A stretch of DNA of 64,000 nucleotides, taken from positions 1 through 64,000 of the forward strand of contig JANOSH010000046.1 of the NCBI GenBank assembly GCA_031415695.1. Reading direction: 5' to 3'. The notes beneath the pieces were generated by a model. That model was not told where the DNA came from. It saw only the letters and a list, made by a program, of their open reading frames with translations, and ran no database searches. Source of the DNA: JANOSH01 sp031415695. GTDB lineage: Bacteria > Actinomycetota > Acidimicrobiia > Acidimicrobiales > Ilumatobacteraceae. The stretch's first letter is position 1, and the number at the start of each line of letters is the position of its first letter. A program made the translations under genes and the position numbers. Of the stretch, positions 8,734 through 16,991 are shown in pieces.

Positions 8734-8959
8734 CCATCTCGGCTGTGACGGTGACACCGAGAGCTCGAAGGAGCAGGAGTGCTCGGTCGACCTGTTGGCT
8801 GAACTCACCGCTTTCGAGCCGACTGAGATACGAGCGGTCGTATGGGGCTCCGGCGTGAGCAATGAGTTCCGCCTGCGTGAGTCCGCGGACATGTCGGGCA
8901 TCGGCGAGCGTCAAGCCAAGGTCGCGGGCAGACCTGATCACGTACGTTGATGTGCTCAT
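8714..8959 (-). CDS. hipB: HipB-like XRE-family antitoxin
   Basis: An 81-residue helix-turn-helix protein (LADARHVRGLTQAELI, then DRSYLSRLESGE) of the XRE family, encoded directly upstream of and overlapping the HipA-like kinase. It should neutralise HipA and repress the operon by binding inverted repeats upstream. The ATG at 8959 is preferred; an extension to 9004 would run through the likely operator. A short polar tail (VTVTAEMDAVTSE) follows the HTH. Confidence 0.88.
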   Translation of the reverse strand: MSTSTYVIRSARDLGLTLADARHVRGLTQAELIAHAGAPYDRSYLSRLESGEFSQQVDRALLLLRALGVTVTAEMDAVTSE

Positions 8960-8963
8960 TCCT

Positions 8964-9032
8964 GCACAATAGTGCCGATGCAACGAATGTGCAATATTCA
9001 ACACGTTTACCTATTTCAGTTGAATGTGTTGA
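8964..9032. promoter_or_regulatory. Candidate hipBA promoter/operator region
   Basis: AT-richer stretch upstream of hipB. It holds GCACA (8964-8968) opposite TGTGC (8988-8992), and TCAACAC (8998-9004) opposite GTGTTGA (9026-9032). Such paired inverted repeats are what HipB-type repressors bind. The region also follows the stop of the CMD-family gene at 9036. Confidence 0.45.
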
Positions 9033-9035
9033 TTC

Positions 9036-9686
9036 CTACACAGTGGTCGACCGTTGCCAACCAGTTGCAGCACGGGCTTGCAACTCGGCAGCCATCGGCA
9101 GCGGGCAGCTCGGGGCCACCGCTGCGTTCGTTTCCGGATCAACGTCGGTGAGGAATGTGGCGTGGAACCGGTTGATGAGGTTGCTGAGACCAACCGTAAA
9201 ACAGATATCAATCATTTGCGCCTCGGTGAAATGCGCCGACAACCGGCCATACAACTCGTTGTCGATCGGTTCCATGTTGGTCGCCTTCTGGGCATACTCA
9301 ACGATGGCGCGCTCGGCCGGCTCGTACACGCCGTCGGGCAAGGGCGAATCACCTATGTGACGGAGCTTGGCTTCGGTCAGTCCGGCGCTGCGACCCAGCA
9401 CCACGTGGGTGGGAATTCAATAGTGACAATCATTCGCGACCGAAGCGCCCAGGTAGGCCAATTCACGTTGAGCCGGCGTAAGAGAGTTAGCACGGTACAC
9501 CTTCTCGCCGAACGTCAAAATCGCCTCGAACGCCACTGGATTGTTCGCCATGGCCCGGTAGACGTTGATGTCGCGCCAGGGCACATCGCCCCGGTCGCCC
9601 ATGCTGTCGCGGACCTTCAGGAGCGCAGCGGCAGCGCGTGGATGGGTGTTCGGGCTATCGGGGTCAACAAGCGGTAAACGAGCCAT
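9036..9686 (-). CDS. CMD/AhpD-family peroxidase-like protein with in-frame UGA (candidate selenoprotein)
   Basis: Read through one in-frame TGA (9417-9419), this is a 216-residue alkylhydroperoxidase/carboxymuconolactone decarboxylase-family protein. The TGA sits exactly at the second catalytic cysteine: NDCHY-U-IPTH, i.e. the CxxCxxxH active site with residue 90 as U. The N-terminal 89 residues (MARLPLVDPDSPNTHP, then LTPAQRELAYLGASV) and the C-terminal 126 (VVLGRSAGLTEAKL to the end) are in the same frame with no other stop. From 15 nt after the UGA the transcript can form a 6-bp stem, GGUGCU/AGCGCC (9402-9384), with a 7-nt loop GGGUCGC starting 21 nt after the UGA, as bacterial SECIS elements do. 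Alternatives are a nonsense mutation or a sequencing error. No sel genes lie in the window. Confidence 0.65.
9384..9402 (-). promoter_or_regulatory. Candidate bacterial SECIS hairpin
   Basis: Stem GGUGCU/AGCGCC with apical loop GGGUCGC, inside the coding sequence just after the in-frame UGA. The loop starts 21 nt downstream of the UGA and has G in its first positions, matching the known spacing and loop rule of bacterial SECIS elements. A competing weaker stem, ACCCA/UGGGU, overlaps it. Confidence 0.45.
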
Positions 9687-9736
9687 GGCACCGAGGCTAG
9701 TACCGACTCGATGTCAACCTGACGAACCGTCCAAAT

Positions 9737-9803
9737 CCGCAACTGTTGCGCAAACCGCCGTCACAGCACCGGCCGAAACCGCAACTGTTGCGCAAACGGC
9801 CGT
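9737..9803. promoter_or_regulatory. Tandem 25-bp direct repeats upstream of the CMD-family gene
   Basis: Two copies of CCGCAACTGTTGCGCAAAC followed by CGCCGT or GGCCGT (9737-9761 and 9779-9803; 24 of 25 bases identical) lie exactly 42 bp apart. Each contains the palindromes GCAACTGTTGC and TTGCGCAA. They sit about 50-120 bp upstream of the minus-strand CMD-family start, on the same helix face four turns apart, as expected for a cooperative repressor or activator site. Confidence 0.5.
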
Positions 9804-9861
9804 GACGGAGCGGCTGGGATATCAACCCGATGGACAACCTCGAGTTCATCTGCGGAGTCGG

Positions 9862-11004
9862 TTAGTTACGGATCTTCTTGTCCATGTTGTCGTGGTAGTG
9901 GGCAATCTTGCACTCACGCTCGGACAAGATATGCTTGGTGTATCCGCTTGACCGCTTGGTTCGAGCGAGCTGTTCGTAGATGTTGATGTCTTCGCTGACC
10001 ACAACCTTTAGGCCCTCCCAGTGGGCCATGGTCTTGCGGTGGTACGCGGCGTACTCGGGGTCGTTCATGTCGCCGGGGTAAATGATTTCCCAGCACAAGA
10101 ACCGGGTACGGTCGACATCGATAGGTATCGGTGTGAACACCTGCACATGCTCGGGGTTGCAGTTGAAGACTGTGTTGGGGAACACGACGTAATGACAGAT
10201 GGCGTATTGGTGATGATCCCAGTCCTCGGCCAACTGATCGAGCGTGTCAGGTCGGGGAACGAAGCACATGTAGTTGTCGCCGTGTATGTGGAACGACGTT
10301 CCACGGGCCGACTTTGTGAACGCGGGCGGCACATGGTGCAACTCGGTCACGTGGTACACCTCGTTGAACCCGTCGACAATGGCCTTGTAGCTAACAGGCA
10401 CATCCCATTCGACGACTTCGTGCAACACCATGCCTTCCATGTTGAATCGACCGAGGTCGGCCATGATCTCGGGGCCGACACCTTCCGCTAACGGTGGCGC
10501 AAGCTCGGGGCCGAGCAAATTGATCCAGATCCAGCCACCCCAACTGTCGACTGCCACGGCGGGAGCACGGACGCCGTCGAGATGATCGGCCGAGAAATCT
10601 TCCCGCTCAGGAACGCCCACCAGCTTGCCGGTGGTGTCGTATACCCAGCCGTGATACGGGCACGTAAATCGGCGGGCTCCGCAGCCCTTCGTCTCGCTGA
10701 CCATGGCTATGCCGCGGTGCTGGCAGACGTTATGGAACGCCGACAGCGACCCGTTTGGCTGCCGAGTAATCATCACGGTTTCGCCGTGACCTTCATAGGT
10801 GATCCAGTCGCCGACGCCCGCCATCTGCTCCTCACGACCGGCAAGGATCCAATGCTTGGCCAGCACCTTCTCGCGTTCGAGTTCGAAACGCACCGGGTCG
10901 GTGTACGGGTCGCGAGACATGGTGCTCGGGCCGTAATCGGGAATCTGCTTTGCCTTCGGGCCGAGTCGTACCTGGACACTGCCGCGAGTGGGAATGTGGA
11001 CCAT
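9862..11004 (-). CDS. Rieske non-haem iron oxygenase, alpha subunit
   Basis: About 380 residues from the ATG at 11004 (a TTG at 11040 would extend it by 12 residues). The Rieske cluster motif is CQHRGIA...CPYHGW (CxH-x-CxxH), and the mononuclear iron site is seen in FNEVYHVTELH. These enzymes hydroxylate aromatic or amine substrates using electrons from a separate reductase, which is not encoded nearby. The gene is divergent from a TetR regulator 41 bp away and is likely controlled by it. The CMD-family gene follows on the same strand after 175 bp. Confidence 0.92.
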   Translation of the reverse strand: MVHIPTRGSVQVRLGPKAKQIPDYGPSTMSRDPYTDPVRFELEREKVLAKHWILAGREEQMAGVGDWITYEGHGETVMITRQPNGSLSAFHNVCQHRGIAMVSETKGCGARRFTCPYHGWVYDTTGKLVGVPEREDFSADHLDGVRAPAVAVDSWGGWIWINLLGPELAPPLAEGVGPEIMADLGRFNMEGMVLHEVVEWDVPVSYKAIVDGFNEVYHVTELHHVPPAFTKSARGTSFHIHGDNYMCFVPRPDTLDQLAEDWDHHQYAICHYVVFPNTVFNCNPEHVQVFTPIPIDVDRTRFLCWEIIYPGDMNDPEYAAYHRKTMAHWEGLKVVVSEDINIYEQLARTKRSSGYTKHILSERECKIAHYHDNMDKKIRN

Positions 11005-11012
11005 ATAACGGA

Positions 11013-11044
11013 TGTTACGGAACAATGCATGTACCGTCAACAGT
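11013..11044. promoter_or_regulatory. Candidate TetR operator between divergent genes
   Basis: Imperfect dyad TGTTACGG...CCGTCAACA, with ACGG/CCGT half sites about 12 bp apart, in the 41-bp gap between the Rieske oxygenase and tetR starts. Its position and symmetry suit autoregulation plus control of the oxygenase. Confidence 0.45.
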
Positions 11045-11045
11045 T

Positions 11046-11609
11046 ATGCCAAAAGCGGTGGATGTCTACGAGCGAAAGGCGATTCTTGCCGCCGCCGCAG
11101 CACGAGTCATCGCCCGGTCCGGCATCGGTGCTGCCACGATGCGCGAGGTGGCCGCCGAAGCGGGATGGACCACCGGAATGTTGACCCACTACTTCGCCGA
11201 TAAACGCGAACTGTTGCAGTTCACACTGGAGGCATCCCTGGAAAACCGCCGGCAACAAGCTGCTCCACGGCGTGATTTGACTGCGGACCAGGCACTTCGC
11301 GCCACGCTCACCGACGCGTTACCAATCGACGAGAGCACTCGCTTGCACTGGACCGTTACCGTTGCGTTTTGCGCTCAGGCCCTGGGAGACGCCGACCTTG
11401 CCATGACCCAACGCGACGCATACCGCCACTTTCGAGCCGACGTTGCCTCACTAGTCGTACGAGCCGGTCGAGCCACGGGGCAGGCCGCCACCGACGAGGC
11501 CGAGCGCCTCATCGCCATACTCGATGGCGTAGCGCTGCAAGCCCTTTTCGATCCTGAGTCGTGGCCCCCAAGCCGTCAACTGGCCATGCTCGACACCGCT
11601 CTCGGCTAG
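11046..11609 (+). CDS. TetR/AcrR-family transcriptional regulator
   Basis: A 187-residue regulator. The N-terminal HTH region reads RKAILAAAAARVIARSG, then TMREVAAEAGWTTGMLTHYFADKREL, the standard TetR helix-turn-helix with the F/Y-x-K ending. The C-terminal ligand-binding domain is divergent, resembling BetI-type regulators (TetR_C). ATG at 11046 chosen: the open frame upstream belongs to the promoter of the divergent oxygenase. It probably senses a substrate or product of that oxygenase. Its end overlaps the 3' end of the convergent CapA-like gene by 4 nt. Confidence 0.9.
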   Translation: MPKAVDVYERKAILAAAAARVIARSGIGAATMREVAAEAGWTTGMLTHYFADKRELLQFTLEASLENRRQQAAPRRDLTADQALRATLTDALPIDESTRLHWTVTVAFCAQALGDADLAMTQRDAYRHFRADVASLVVRAGRATGQAATDEAERLIAILDGVALQALFDPESWPPSRQLAMLDTALG

Positions 11610-12835
11610 CTGGCGAAATACTCGCCCAGTACCGTCCGGCTGCGTTCGAGCGAGTTTCGAAGATGCACGGCCACGGCCTCGGGAGTTGCCGGGTCCTTCA
11701 GGTCGTCGGCCACCAGTCGGATGAGATAGCCGGCCGGGTCCACCCAGGTTGGATGCACAACCGGCTTATCGACCACCCAGCCGCCATCTGCGGATCGGGC
11801 GACATCGATTGTCACGACTGCACCGTCCTGGCTGGAGGCCGGCCACGCTAAATCTCCACCCGGAAGGTTCGAGATGATGTTGCTTAGCCCGAACACCACC
11901 CAACGCCCGTTGATCTGCTCGATCGGTTGCAGCACATGGACGTGATGCCCGACTATGAGATCCACCTGGCCACTGGCGGTGACGAACTCGGCGACCTGAC
12001 GCTGTGCTTTGGTAACGCGCCAGTTCTTTTCCTCGCCCCAATGAATACTGACGAATACGAACTCGGCACCGCGAGAACGAGCGACGCGAGCATCGGCAAC
12101 GATACGGCTTTGGTCGATGAGCTTGGCTCGCCATTCGTTGCCAGCAGGCATCGGAATTCCGTTAAACCCCCACGTGTAAGCAAGGTGCGACATTCGCACC
12201 CCACGAACGACGAACACTTGAGGCTCGGACTCGGCCGGAGTACGGGCCATTCCCGAGTTGCCGAGCCCGGCCGCTTCAAGGCCGTTGACTGTAGCGTCGA
12301 TGCCTTTCAAACCGCGGTCGAGCGTGTGGTTCGACGCGCTGGAACACCTGTCGTACCCGGCGCTGGCGACGCCCGCCAACACCTGAACTGGCACGCCGTA
12401 GATCGGGTGCCCCGACAGTTCCTCCCCCGGCGGAGCGACGGGGGTTTCCATGTGACAGACCCCAAGATCAACCGAAGAAACGAGCGGTGCGATACGGGCA
12501 AACATCGGCGCAAAGTCGTAGCCGTTTCCACCGGCGTATGTGGCTGCCTGGCGAACAATTGGACGGTGGATCAACGTGTCACCGCTGAACGCCATGGTGA
12601 ACGATCCTTCGGGTCGAGCCGGAACAATTGTCGTTGCTACAACCGACGTTGTTGTCTGCTCGATGGTTGTCGCCTCGGCTGTATCTGTCGCATCCGAGGT
12701 ACTGGTCACCGCTTGTAATAGCGACGGGTCGACAACTGTCTGCGTGGCATCGGGAATAGCATTCGCGCTGCACGCCACGCAGGCACAAAACAGAATTACG
12801 CGTAGACCGGTGCGCCACCTAGCCTGTCGAGACAT
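11606..12835 (-). CDS. CapA-like metallophosphatase-fold lipoprotein
   Basis: A 409-residue protein of the poly-gamma-glutamate capsule CapA family (calcineurin-like metallophosphatase fold). Motifs are MAFSGDTLIHR, GVCHMETP, SASNHTLDRG, VSIHWGEE and VGHHVHVLQP (metal-binding His). The N-terminus shows an uncleaved hydrophobic segment ending ACVAC, a possible lipobox, so it is probably anchored outside the membrane. A low-complexity Thr/Ser linker follows. Start is the ATG at 12835 (a TTG lies two codons upstream). No capBC partners are nearby, so a role in PGA synthesis is unlikely; hydrolase activity on an envelope polymer or nucleotide is possible. Confidence 0.83.
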   Translation of the reverse strand: MSRQARWRTGLRVILFCACVACSANAIPDATQTVVDPSLLQAVTSTSDATDTAEATTIEQTTTSVVATTIVPARPEGSFTMAFSGDTLIHRPIVRQAATYAGGNGYDFAPMFARIAPLVSSVDLGVCHMETPVAPPGEELSGHPIYGVPVQVLAGVASAGYDRCSSASNHTLDRGLKGIDATVNGLEAAGLGNSGMARTPAESEPQVFVVRGVRMSHLAYTWGFNGIPMPAGNEWRAKLIDQSRIVADARVARSRGAEFVFVSIHWGEEKNWRVTKAQRQVAEFVTASGQVDLIVGHHVHVLQPIEQINGRWVVFGLSNIISNLPGGDLAWPASSQDGAVVTIDVARSADGGWVVDKPVVHPTWVDPAGYLIRLVADDLKDPATPEAVAVHLRNSLERSRTVLGEYFAS

Positions 12836-13613
12836 GATCAACGTTACCGTGTGGAATGAGTATCTTCACGAGGTGAAAGAACCGGCAATCGCCGAGGTGT
12901 ACCCCACGGGTATCCATGGCGCGTTGGCCGAAGGTCTCGCCACGGCCGAAGATTTCAACGTGCGTACCGCCACCCTGGCCGAACCCTCACATGGCCTGAC
13001 CGACGACGTGCTGGCATCCACTGACGTTCTGATCTGGTGGGGTCACATGGGTCATCACCTTGTCGACGACGCCATTGTCGACAAGGTGCACCAGCAGGTG
13101 CTCAGTGGCATGGGGCTTATCGTGTTGCACTCGGGTCATTTCTCGAAGATCTTCCGTCGCCTGATGGGCACCAACTGTTCGCTCACCTGGCGCGAAGCGA
13201 ACGAGAAGGAGCGGCTCTGGGTCCTCGAACCCGCGCATCCGGTTATGGATGGCATCCCGGCGTACTTCGAGTTGGAGATGGAAGAAATGTACGGCGAACG
13301 TTTCGACATACCCACGCCCGACAAGTTGCTCATGGTCAGTTGGTTTCAGGGCGGCGAAGTGTTCCGCAGTTGTGCCACATGGCAACGCGGTCACGGCCAG
13401 GTGGTGTACTTCCGGCCCGGGCACGAGGAGTACCCCACGTACCGAAACGAACATGTTTTACGGGTGATGACCAACGCGTGCAGGTGGGCAGCACGACGTG
13501 TTCAACTTCCAACCGACCAGGCGCCAAACGTGGAAGCAATCGAATGGGTGCCCGGAGCGTCAGCTCGCGCCGTCGCATCGGCTCAGGCCGGATCGGGCAG
13601 CGTCGGTAGCTGA
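12834..13613 (+). CDS. ThuA-like domain protein
   Basis: A 259-residue ThuA-family protein (class I glutamine-amidotransferase-like fold). Recognisable segments are the start INVTVWNEYLHE, then DVLIWWGHMGH, GLIVLHSGHFSK and GHGQVVYFRPGHEEYPTY. ThuA proteins act with Gfo/Idh/MocA dehydrogenases (ThuB) in 3-keto-sugar metabolism. Its stop overlaps the start of a Gfo/Idh/MocA gene (TGATG), supporting that pairing. The ATG overlaps the opposite-strand CapA start within the tetranucleotide CATG (12833-12836). Substrate unknown. Confidence 0.87.
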   Translation: MINVTVWNEYLHEVKEPAIAEVYPTGIHGALAEGLATAEDFNVRTATLAEPSHGLTDDVLASTDVLIWWGHMGHHLVDDAIVDKVHQQVLSGMGLIVLHSGHFSKIFRRLMGTNCSLTWREANEKERLWVLEPAHPVMDGIPAYFELEMEEMYGERFDIPTPDKLLMVSWFQGGEVFRSCATWQRGHGQVVYFRPGHEEYPTYRNEHVLRVMTNACRWAARRVQLPTDQAPNVEAIEWVPGASARAVASAQAGSGSVGS

Positions 13614-14653
13614 TGGCGGCGTGTCGGATAGGCGTCATCGGTACAGGTGGGATCGCTCAAAACCACGTCACCGGATATCAACTAGCGGGCGCCGAGGTGG
13701 TGGGTCTTTGCGACGTCGATCCGGTAACTCTCGACATGCGGCAATCGGCGTGGGGCATCTCGGCTGGCTACACCGACTACCAGCAATTGCTCGACAACCC
13801 AGACATCGACGCAGTATCGATCTGTACCCCAAACTCGTCGCACCACCCAATCACCATCGCCGCAGCCCGCGCCGGCAAACACGTGCTGTGCGAAAAGCCG
13901 GTGTCGATGGATCTGCACCAGGCCGACGAAATGATCGAAGCGTGTGACCAGGCCGGCGTGGTGTTCCAAGTTGGCCACCACATGCGTTCATGGGCAGCTG
14001 CAGCCCGGGCCAAACAACTGATCGATTCCGGCGCTATCGGCACGGTCACTTACGCCCGCTTTCGCCAAGCCCACGACTGGGCTGGCGCCGCCACCGTTCG
14101 AGGCGTGTTCGGGTCCAAGGCGCTGTCGGGTGGCGGCACCTTGCTCGACAACGGCTGCCATCTGTTCGATCTCGCCCGGTTTTTGTGTGGCGACGTGCAC
14201 GACGTTTTCGCCCGCGCGGCCACGCTCAAGTACGCGATCGAAGTGGAAGATACAGCCGTGTCGTCACTTGGCTTTGTGTCGGGGGCAATCGGCCAAGTCG
14301 AGGTGGCGTGGACGGGTACTGGTTGGCAGGAGGCGTTCTGGGTATTTGGCACCGAAGGCTCGTTGGAGTGCGATAACCGGGTCGGGTCCAACGTTTTGAC
14401 CCACCGATACCGCACGTCGGCGGGTACTACGTGGGCCGACACCGACGTGACCCGTTACGAGCTGCAAGGACTGGCCGCACACTCCCAGCACGTCGCTAAC
14501 TTTCTGGCTGCGATCGATGGCACCGCACCCGTTGTGTGCACCGGAACCGACGGCCGCGAAGCAGTGCGACTGGTCTTGGCATCGTACGAAAGTGCCGAGA
14601 CCCACGCGCCGGTCACCCTAGAAGTTGTGGCCCGCCCCGACCTTGTTGAATGA
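13613..14653 (+). CDS. Gfo/Idh/MocA-family oxidoreductase
   Basis: A 346-residue NAD(P)-dependent sugar or cyclitol dehydrogenase. The Rossmann motif RIGVIGTGGIAQNH is at the N-terminus, with the acidic residue CDVDP at the end of beta-2. CEKPVSMD contains the family's EKP motif, and a catalytic-site His lies in GGTLLDNGCHLFD (GxxxDxxxH). It is translationally coupled to the ThuA-like gene upstream. In thuAB-type systems the dehydrogenase oxidises a sugar C3 hydroxyl to a ketone. The 3' end overlaps the convergent next gene by 41 nt. Confidence 0.92.
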   Translation: MAACRIGVIGTGGIAQNHVTGYQLAGAEVVGLCDVDPVTLDMRQSAWGISAGYTDYQQLLDNPDIDAVSICTPNSSHHPITIAAARAGKHVLCEKPVSMDLHQADEMIEACDQAGVVFQVGHHMRSWAAAARAKQLIDSGAIGTVTYARFRQAHDWAGAATVRGVFGSKALSGGGTLLDNGCHLFDLARFLCGDVHDVFARAATLKYAIEVEDTAVSSLGFVSGAIGQVEVAWTGTGWQEAFWVFGTEGSLECDNRVGSNVLTHRYRTSAGTTWADTDVTRYELQGLAAHSQHVANFLAAIDGTAPVVCTGTDGREAVRLVLASYESAETHAPVTLEVVARPDLVE

Positions 14654-15857
14654 GCGGAACGTAAGTCTCCAGGCGGGCTTGTGTGGCGGGGTCGGCGAGG
14701 TCGACAACTCGACCCTCCTCGGCTGACAAATACGCCGCCATGGTTAAGCGCACGATCTCCAGGCCGTAGTCGAAATCGAGCAACCCGTCGCGCCCATCGC
14801 GGAAGGCCTGAGCGGCGTCGACGTTCTCATCGGTGTAGCCGTACAGGTCGGGTTCATTGGGTTGGATGGCCAGAAGCCCTCGCGATGCGGTGGCCTTTTC
14901 CAACGCAAACTCGGAGTCGGTGACGCCTTCGGCGGCGGCGTCACCAATGAACACTTCGAGCGGCGAACGCAGGCTGTTGGCTTCGAGCGCATATCCCGGC
15001 CCGATACCATCGACCAACAATCGCAAACCCTGCTTGTCGTACATCCACGAGACCGTGAACTGCGCCTTCGACCGTTGACCGCTGTTGGGATCGGCATAGG
15101 TGACCAGGCCGGTGGCGAAGTCTTCAGCCGGAGTTCGGGAGTAGTCGACGCCATGCTGCGCGAGCAACTCAGCCCGATACCGGGGCTGACCCCACTTCAG
15201 TAGACCAACATCGGCCGACACAGTTTGCGGCACAAGGTACCGCGGCGGCTTTCCATGCGGCGTGAGCAGAAACCAACCAACCGCGATGCAGTGACACCCC
15301 ATGTCGGACAGGACCCCACCACCTTGCTGGGCCGGATCCCAGAACCAACCGTTGTGGGGTCCGGCATGTTCCTCGCTGGAACGGGCCAAGGTCAATGGCC
15401 CCATCGCCGCCGCTGCGCCTGCCAACTGAGCGCGAGCGGTTTGCAACATCTTCATGTGAATTTGGTTTTCGAAGTACGCGGTTGGCGCGCCGATTTGCCT
15501 GCTCAGTTCGACGACGCGTCTTGCTTCAGCCATGTTTCGCCCCAGCGGCTTTTCACAGATAAGGCCGCGCACCTTCGCACCGTTGCCGACCGCAGTGGCG
15601 ATCTGTTCCATGGTGTCGATACGGCTGAAGTTCGGGTTGTACAACGCGATGACATCGACGTGATGCGCCATCTCCTCGACCGACTCGAACACCCGGGCCG
15701 GGCCAAGGTCACGGTCACGCACACTGGCTGCAAGTTCGTGGGGAGGTGTGCGAGACACCAGGCCGGTCACATCGACCCCGCGCACGCTTTCAAGGGCACG
15801 CAGGTGAAACTGGGTGATGAAGCCAGCGCCAACTAGGCCGTAACGAAGTGTTTCCAT
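14613..15857 (-). CDS. Gfo/Idh/MocA-family oxidoreductase
   Basis: A 414-residue family member beginning LRYGLVGAGFITQFHLRAL (Rossmann fingerprint), with CEKPLGRNMAEA (EKP motif) and GGGVLSDMGCHCIAVGWF. The long C-terminal extension (to PLIQQGRGGPQ) is typical of the sugar dehydrogenase subgroup. It follows the next Gfo/Idh/MocA gene by 12 nt on the minus strand, making it last in a four-gene run: ThuA-like, isomerase, MocA, MocA. It likely acts on the same sugar or cyclitol route. Confidence 0.9.
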   Translation of the reverse strand: METLRYGLVGAGFITQFHLRALESVRGVDVTGLVSRTPPHELAASVRDRDLGPARVFESVEEMAHHVDVIALYNPNFSRIDTMEQIATAVGNGAKVRGLICEKPLGRNMAEARRVVELSRQIGAPTAYFENQIHMKMLQTARAQLAGAAAAMGPLTLARSSEEHAGPHNGWFWDPAQQGGGVLSDMGCHCIAVGWFLLTPHGKPPRYLVPQTVSADVGLLKWGQPRYRAELLAQHGVDYSRTPAEDFATGLVTYADPNSGQRSKAQFTVSWMYDKQGLRLLVDGIGPGYALEANSLRSPLEVFIGDAAAEGVTDSEFALEKATASRGLLAIQPNEPDLYGYTDENVDAAQAFRDGRDGLLDFDYGLEIVRLTMAAYLSAEEGRVVDLADPATQARLETYVPLIQQGRGGPQLLG

Positions 15858-15869
15858 GTTGGTTCCGTT

Positions 15870-16991
15870 TCAGTCAAACGTATTGGGCACGAGTTTGAAG
15901 CGCAGTGGGGCTGGGCGTTCACATGTGGTGGTGAGCTCAATGCGCTGGCCCTCGTGCGACGAGCGAACGGCACCGCACATCATTTCCAGCACGTGCAAGG
16001 CCATCTCGGCCGACGCTCGGTGGGGGCGATCGACACATTGCGCCGACAACATGTCGGCCAAGCCGATGCCGCGCTGTTGTGGAATGTTCGGTACCGCAAG
16101 GGCGACCTCGCGCCAGTCGTCGTTGAGTATGCCGCGCATCATGAGCGGACCACCGAACGTGTTGGGGTCGGGAACGGCGAGCGTGGCTTCGGTGCCGTAA
16201 ATCTCGATATTGCGATACCGGGACGCCTTCACATCGAAACTGGTCACCAGCGTAGCGACCGGACCCGACACGAAGTCGATAATGCTGGCAACGTGGGTTG
16301 GTACCGTGGGAGCAATCATGTCGCCGACGCGACCCTTTGCATGGATAACGCGCTCGGCCATGTCGGTGCGAGCTGAGCCCATGATCGACCGGGCAGGTCC
16401 AAGCAAACTCGTAAGAGCCGTGAGGTAATAGGGGCCCATGTCGAACAGCGGTCCGGCACCCGGGCCGTAGAAAATCTCGGGATTTGGGTGCCACCATTCG
16501 GGCCCGAATCCTTGAAAGAACGCGTTGGCCGCCAACGGTTCGCCGATGAGGCCACGATCTATGGCCGAGCGCGCTGCCTGCAAACCGGCGCCCAAAAACG
16601 TGTCGGGAGCGCAGCCGAGGCGGAGCCCCGTTTCGGCCGCGAGTGTCACGAGCGCGGCACCGTCATCGAAGTCGACGCCAAGCGGCTTTTCGCTGAACGC
16701 CGACTTACCCGACTGCAGGATCGACATGGTAACCGCGGCATGGGCGTGGGCTGGCGTGAGGTTCACAATCGCTTCGATCGACGGATCAGCCAGCATCTCG
16801 TCGACGCTCATGGCCACGCCCCCGTACTTGGCCGCAAACTTTTCGGCTCGGCCCGGTATGCCGTCGGCGAAGGCGGCGATTTCGACCCAGTCGAATTCGG
16901 CCAGCGTGTGCGCATACACCGGCGCGATGTTGCCGCAGCCGATAATGCCGATCCGGATCGGGGGCGTTGCGTGTTTAGCCGTGCCGTTCAC
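15870..16991 (-). CDS. Gfo/Idh/MocA-family oxidoreductase
   Basis: A 373-residue dehydrogenase: IRIGIIGCGNIAPVYAHTL, FSEKPLGVDFDDGAAL, GPLFDMGPYYLTAL (here the usual GxxxDxGxH has Tyr where the catalytic His often stands). The start is taken as GTG at 16991, which overlaps the isomerase stop as GTGA; the open frame upstream to 17069 lies inside the isomerase and is a shadow. The His-to-Tyr change suggests either a different catalytic set-up or a different substrate from the neighbouring copies. Confidence 0.88.
   Translation of the reverse strand: MNGTAKHATPPIRIGIIGCGNIAPVYAHTLAEFDWVEIAAFADGIPGRAEKFAAKYGGVAMSVDEMLADPSIEAIVNLTPAHAHAAVTMSILQSGKSAFSEKPLGVDFDDGAALVTLAAETGLRLGCAPDTFLGAGLQAARSAIDRGLIGEPLAANAFFQGFGPEWWHPNPEIFYGPGAGPLFDMGPYYLTALTSLLGPARSIMGSARTDMAERVIHAKGRVGDMIAPTVPTHVASIIDFVSGPVATLVTSFDVKASRYRNIEIYGTEATLAVPDPNTFGGPLMMRGILNDDWREVALAVPNIPQQRGIGLADMLSAQCVDRPHRASAEMALHVLEMMCGAVRSSHEGQRIELTTTCERPAPLRFKLVPNTFD

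Noticed and set aside
9011..9211. Separate small minus-strand frame inside the CMD-family gene
   Set aside because: It is an out-of-frame shadow with no recognisable motif; the CMD frame through the UGA explains this region.
11606..12835. Poly-gamma-glutamate capsule biosynthesis gene capA
   Set aside because: No capB or capC partner in the neighbourhood; only the metallophosphatase fold is supported.
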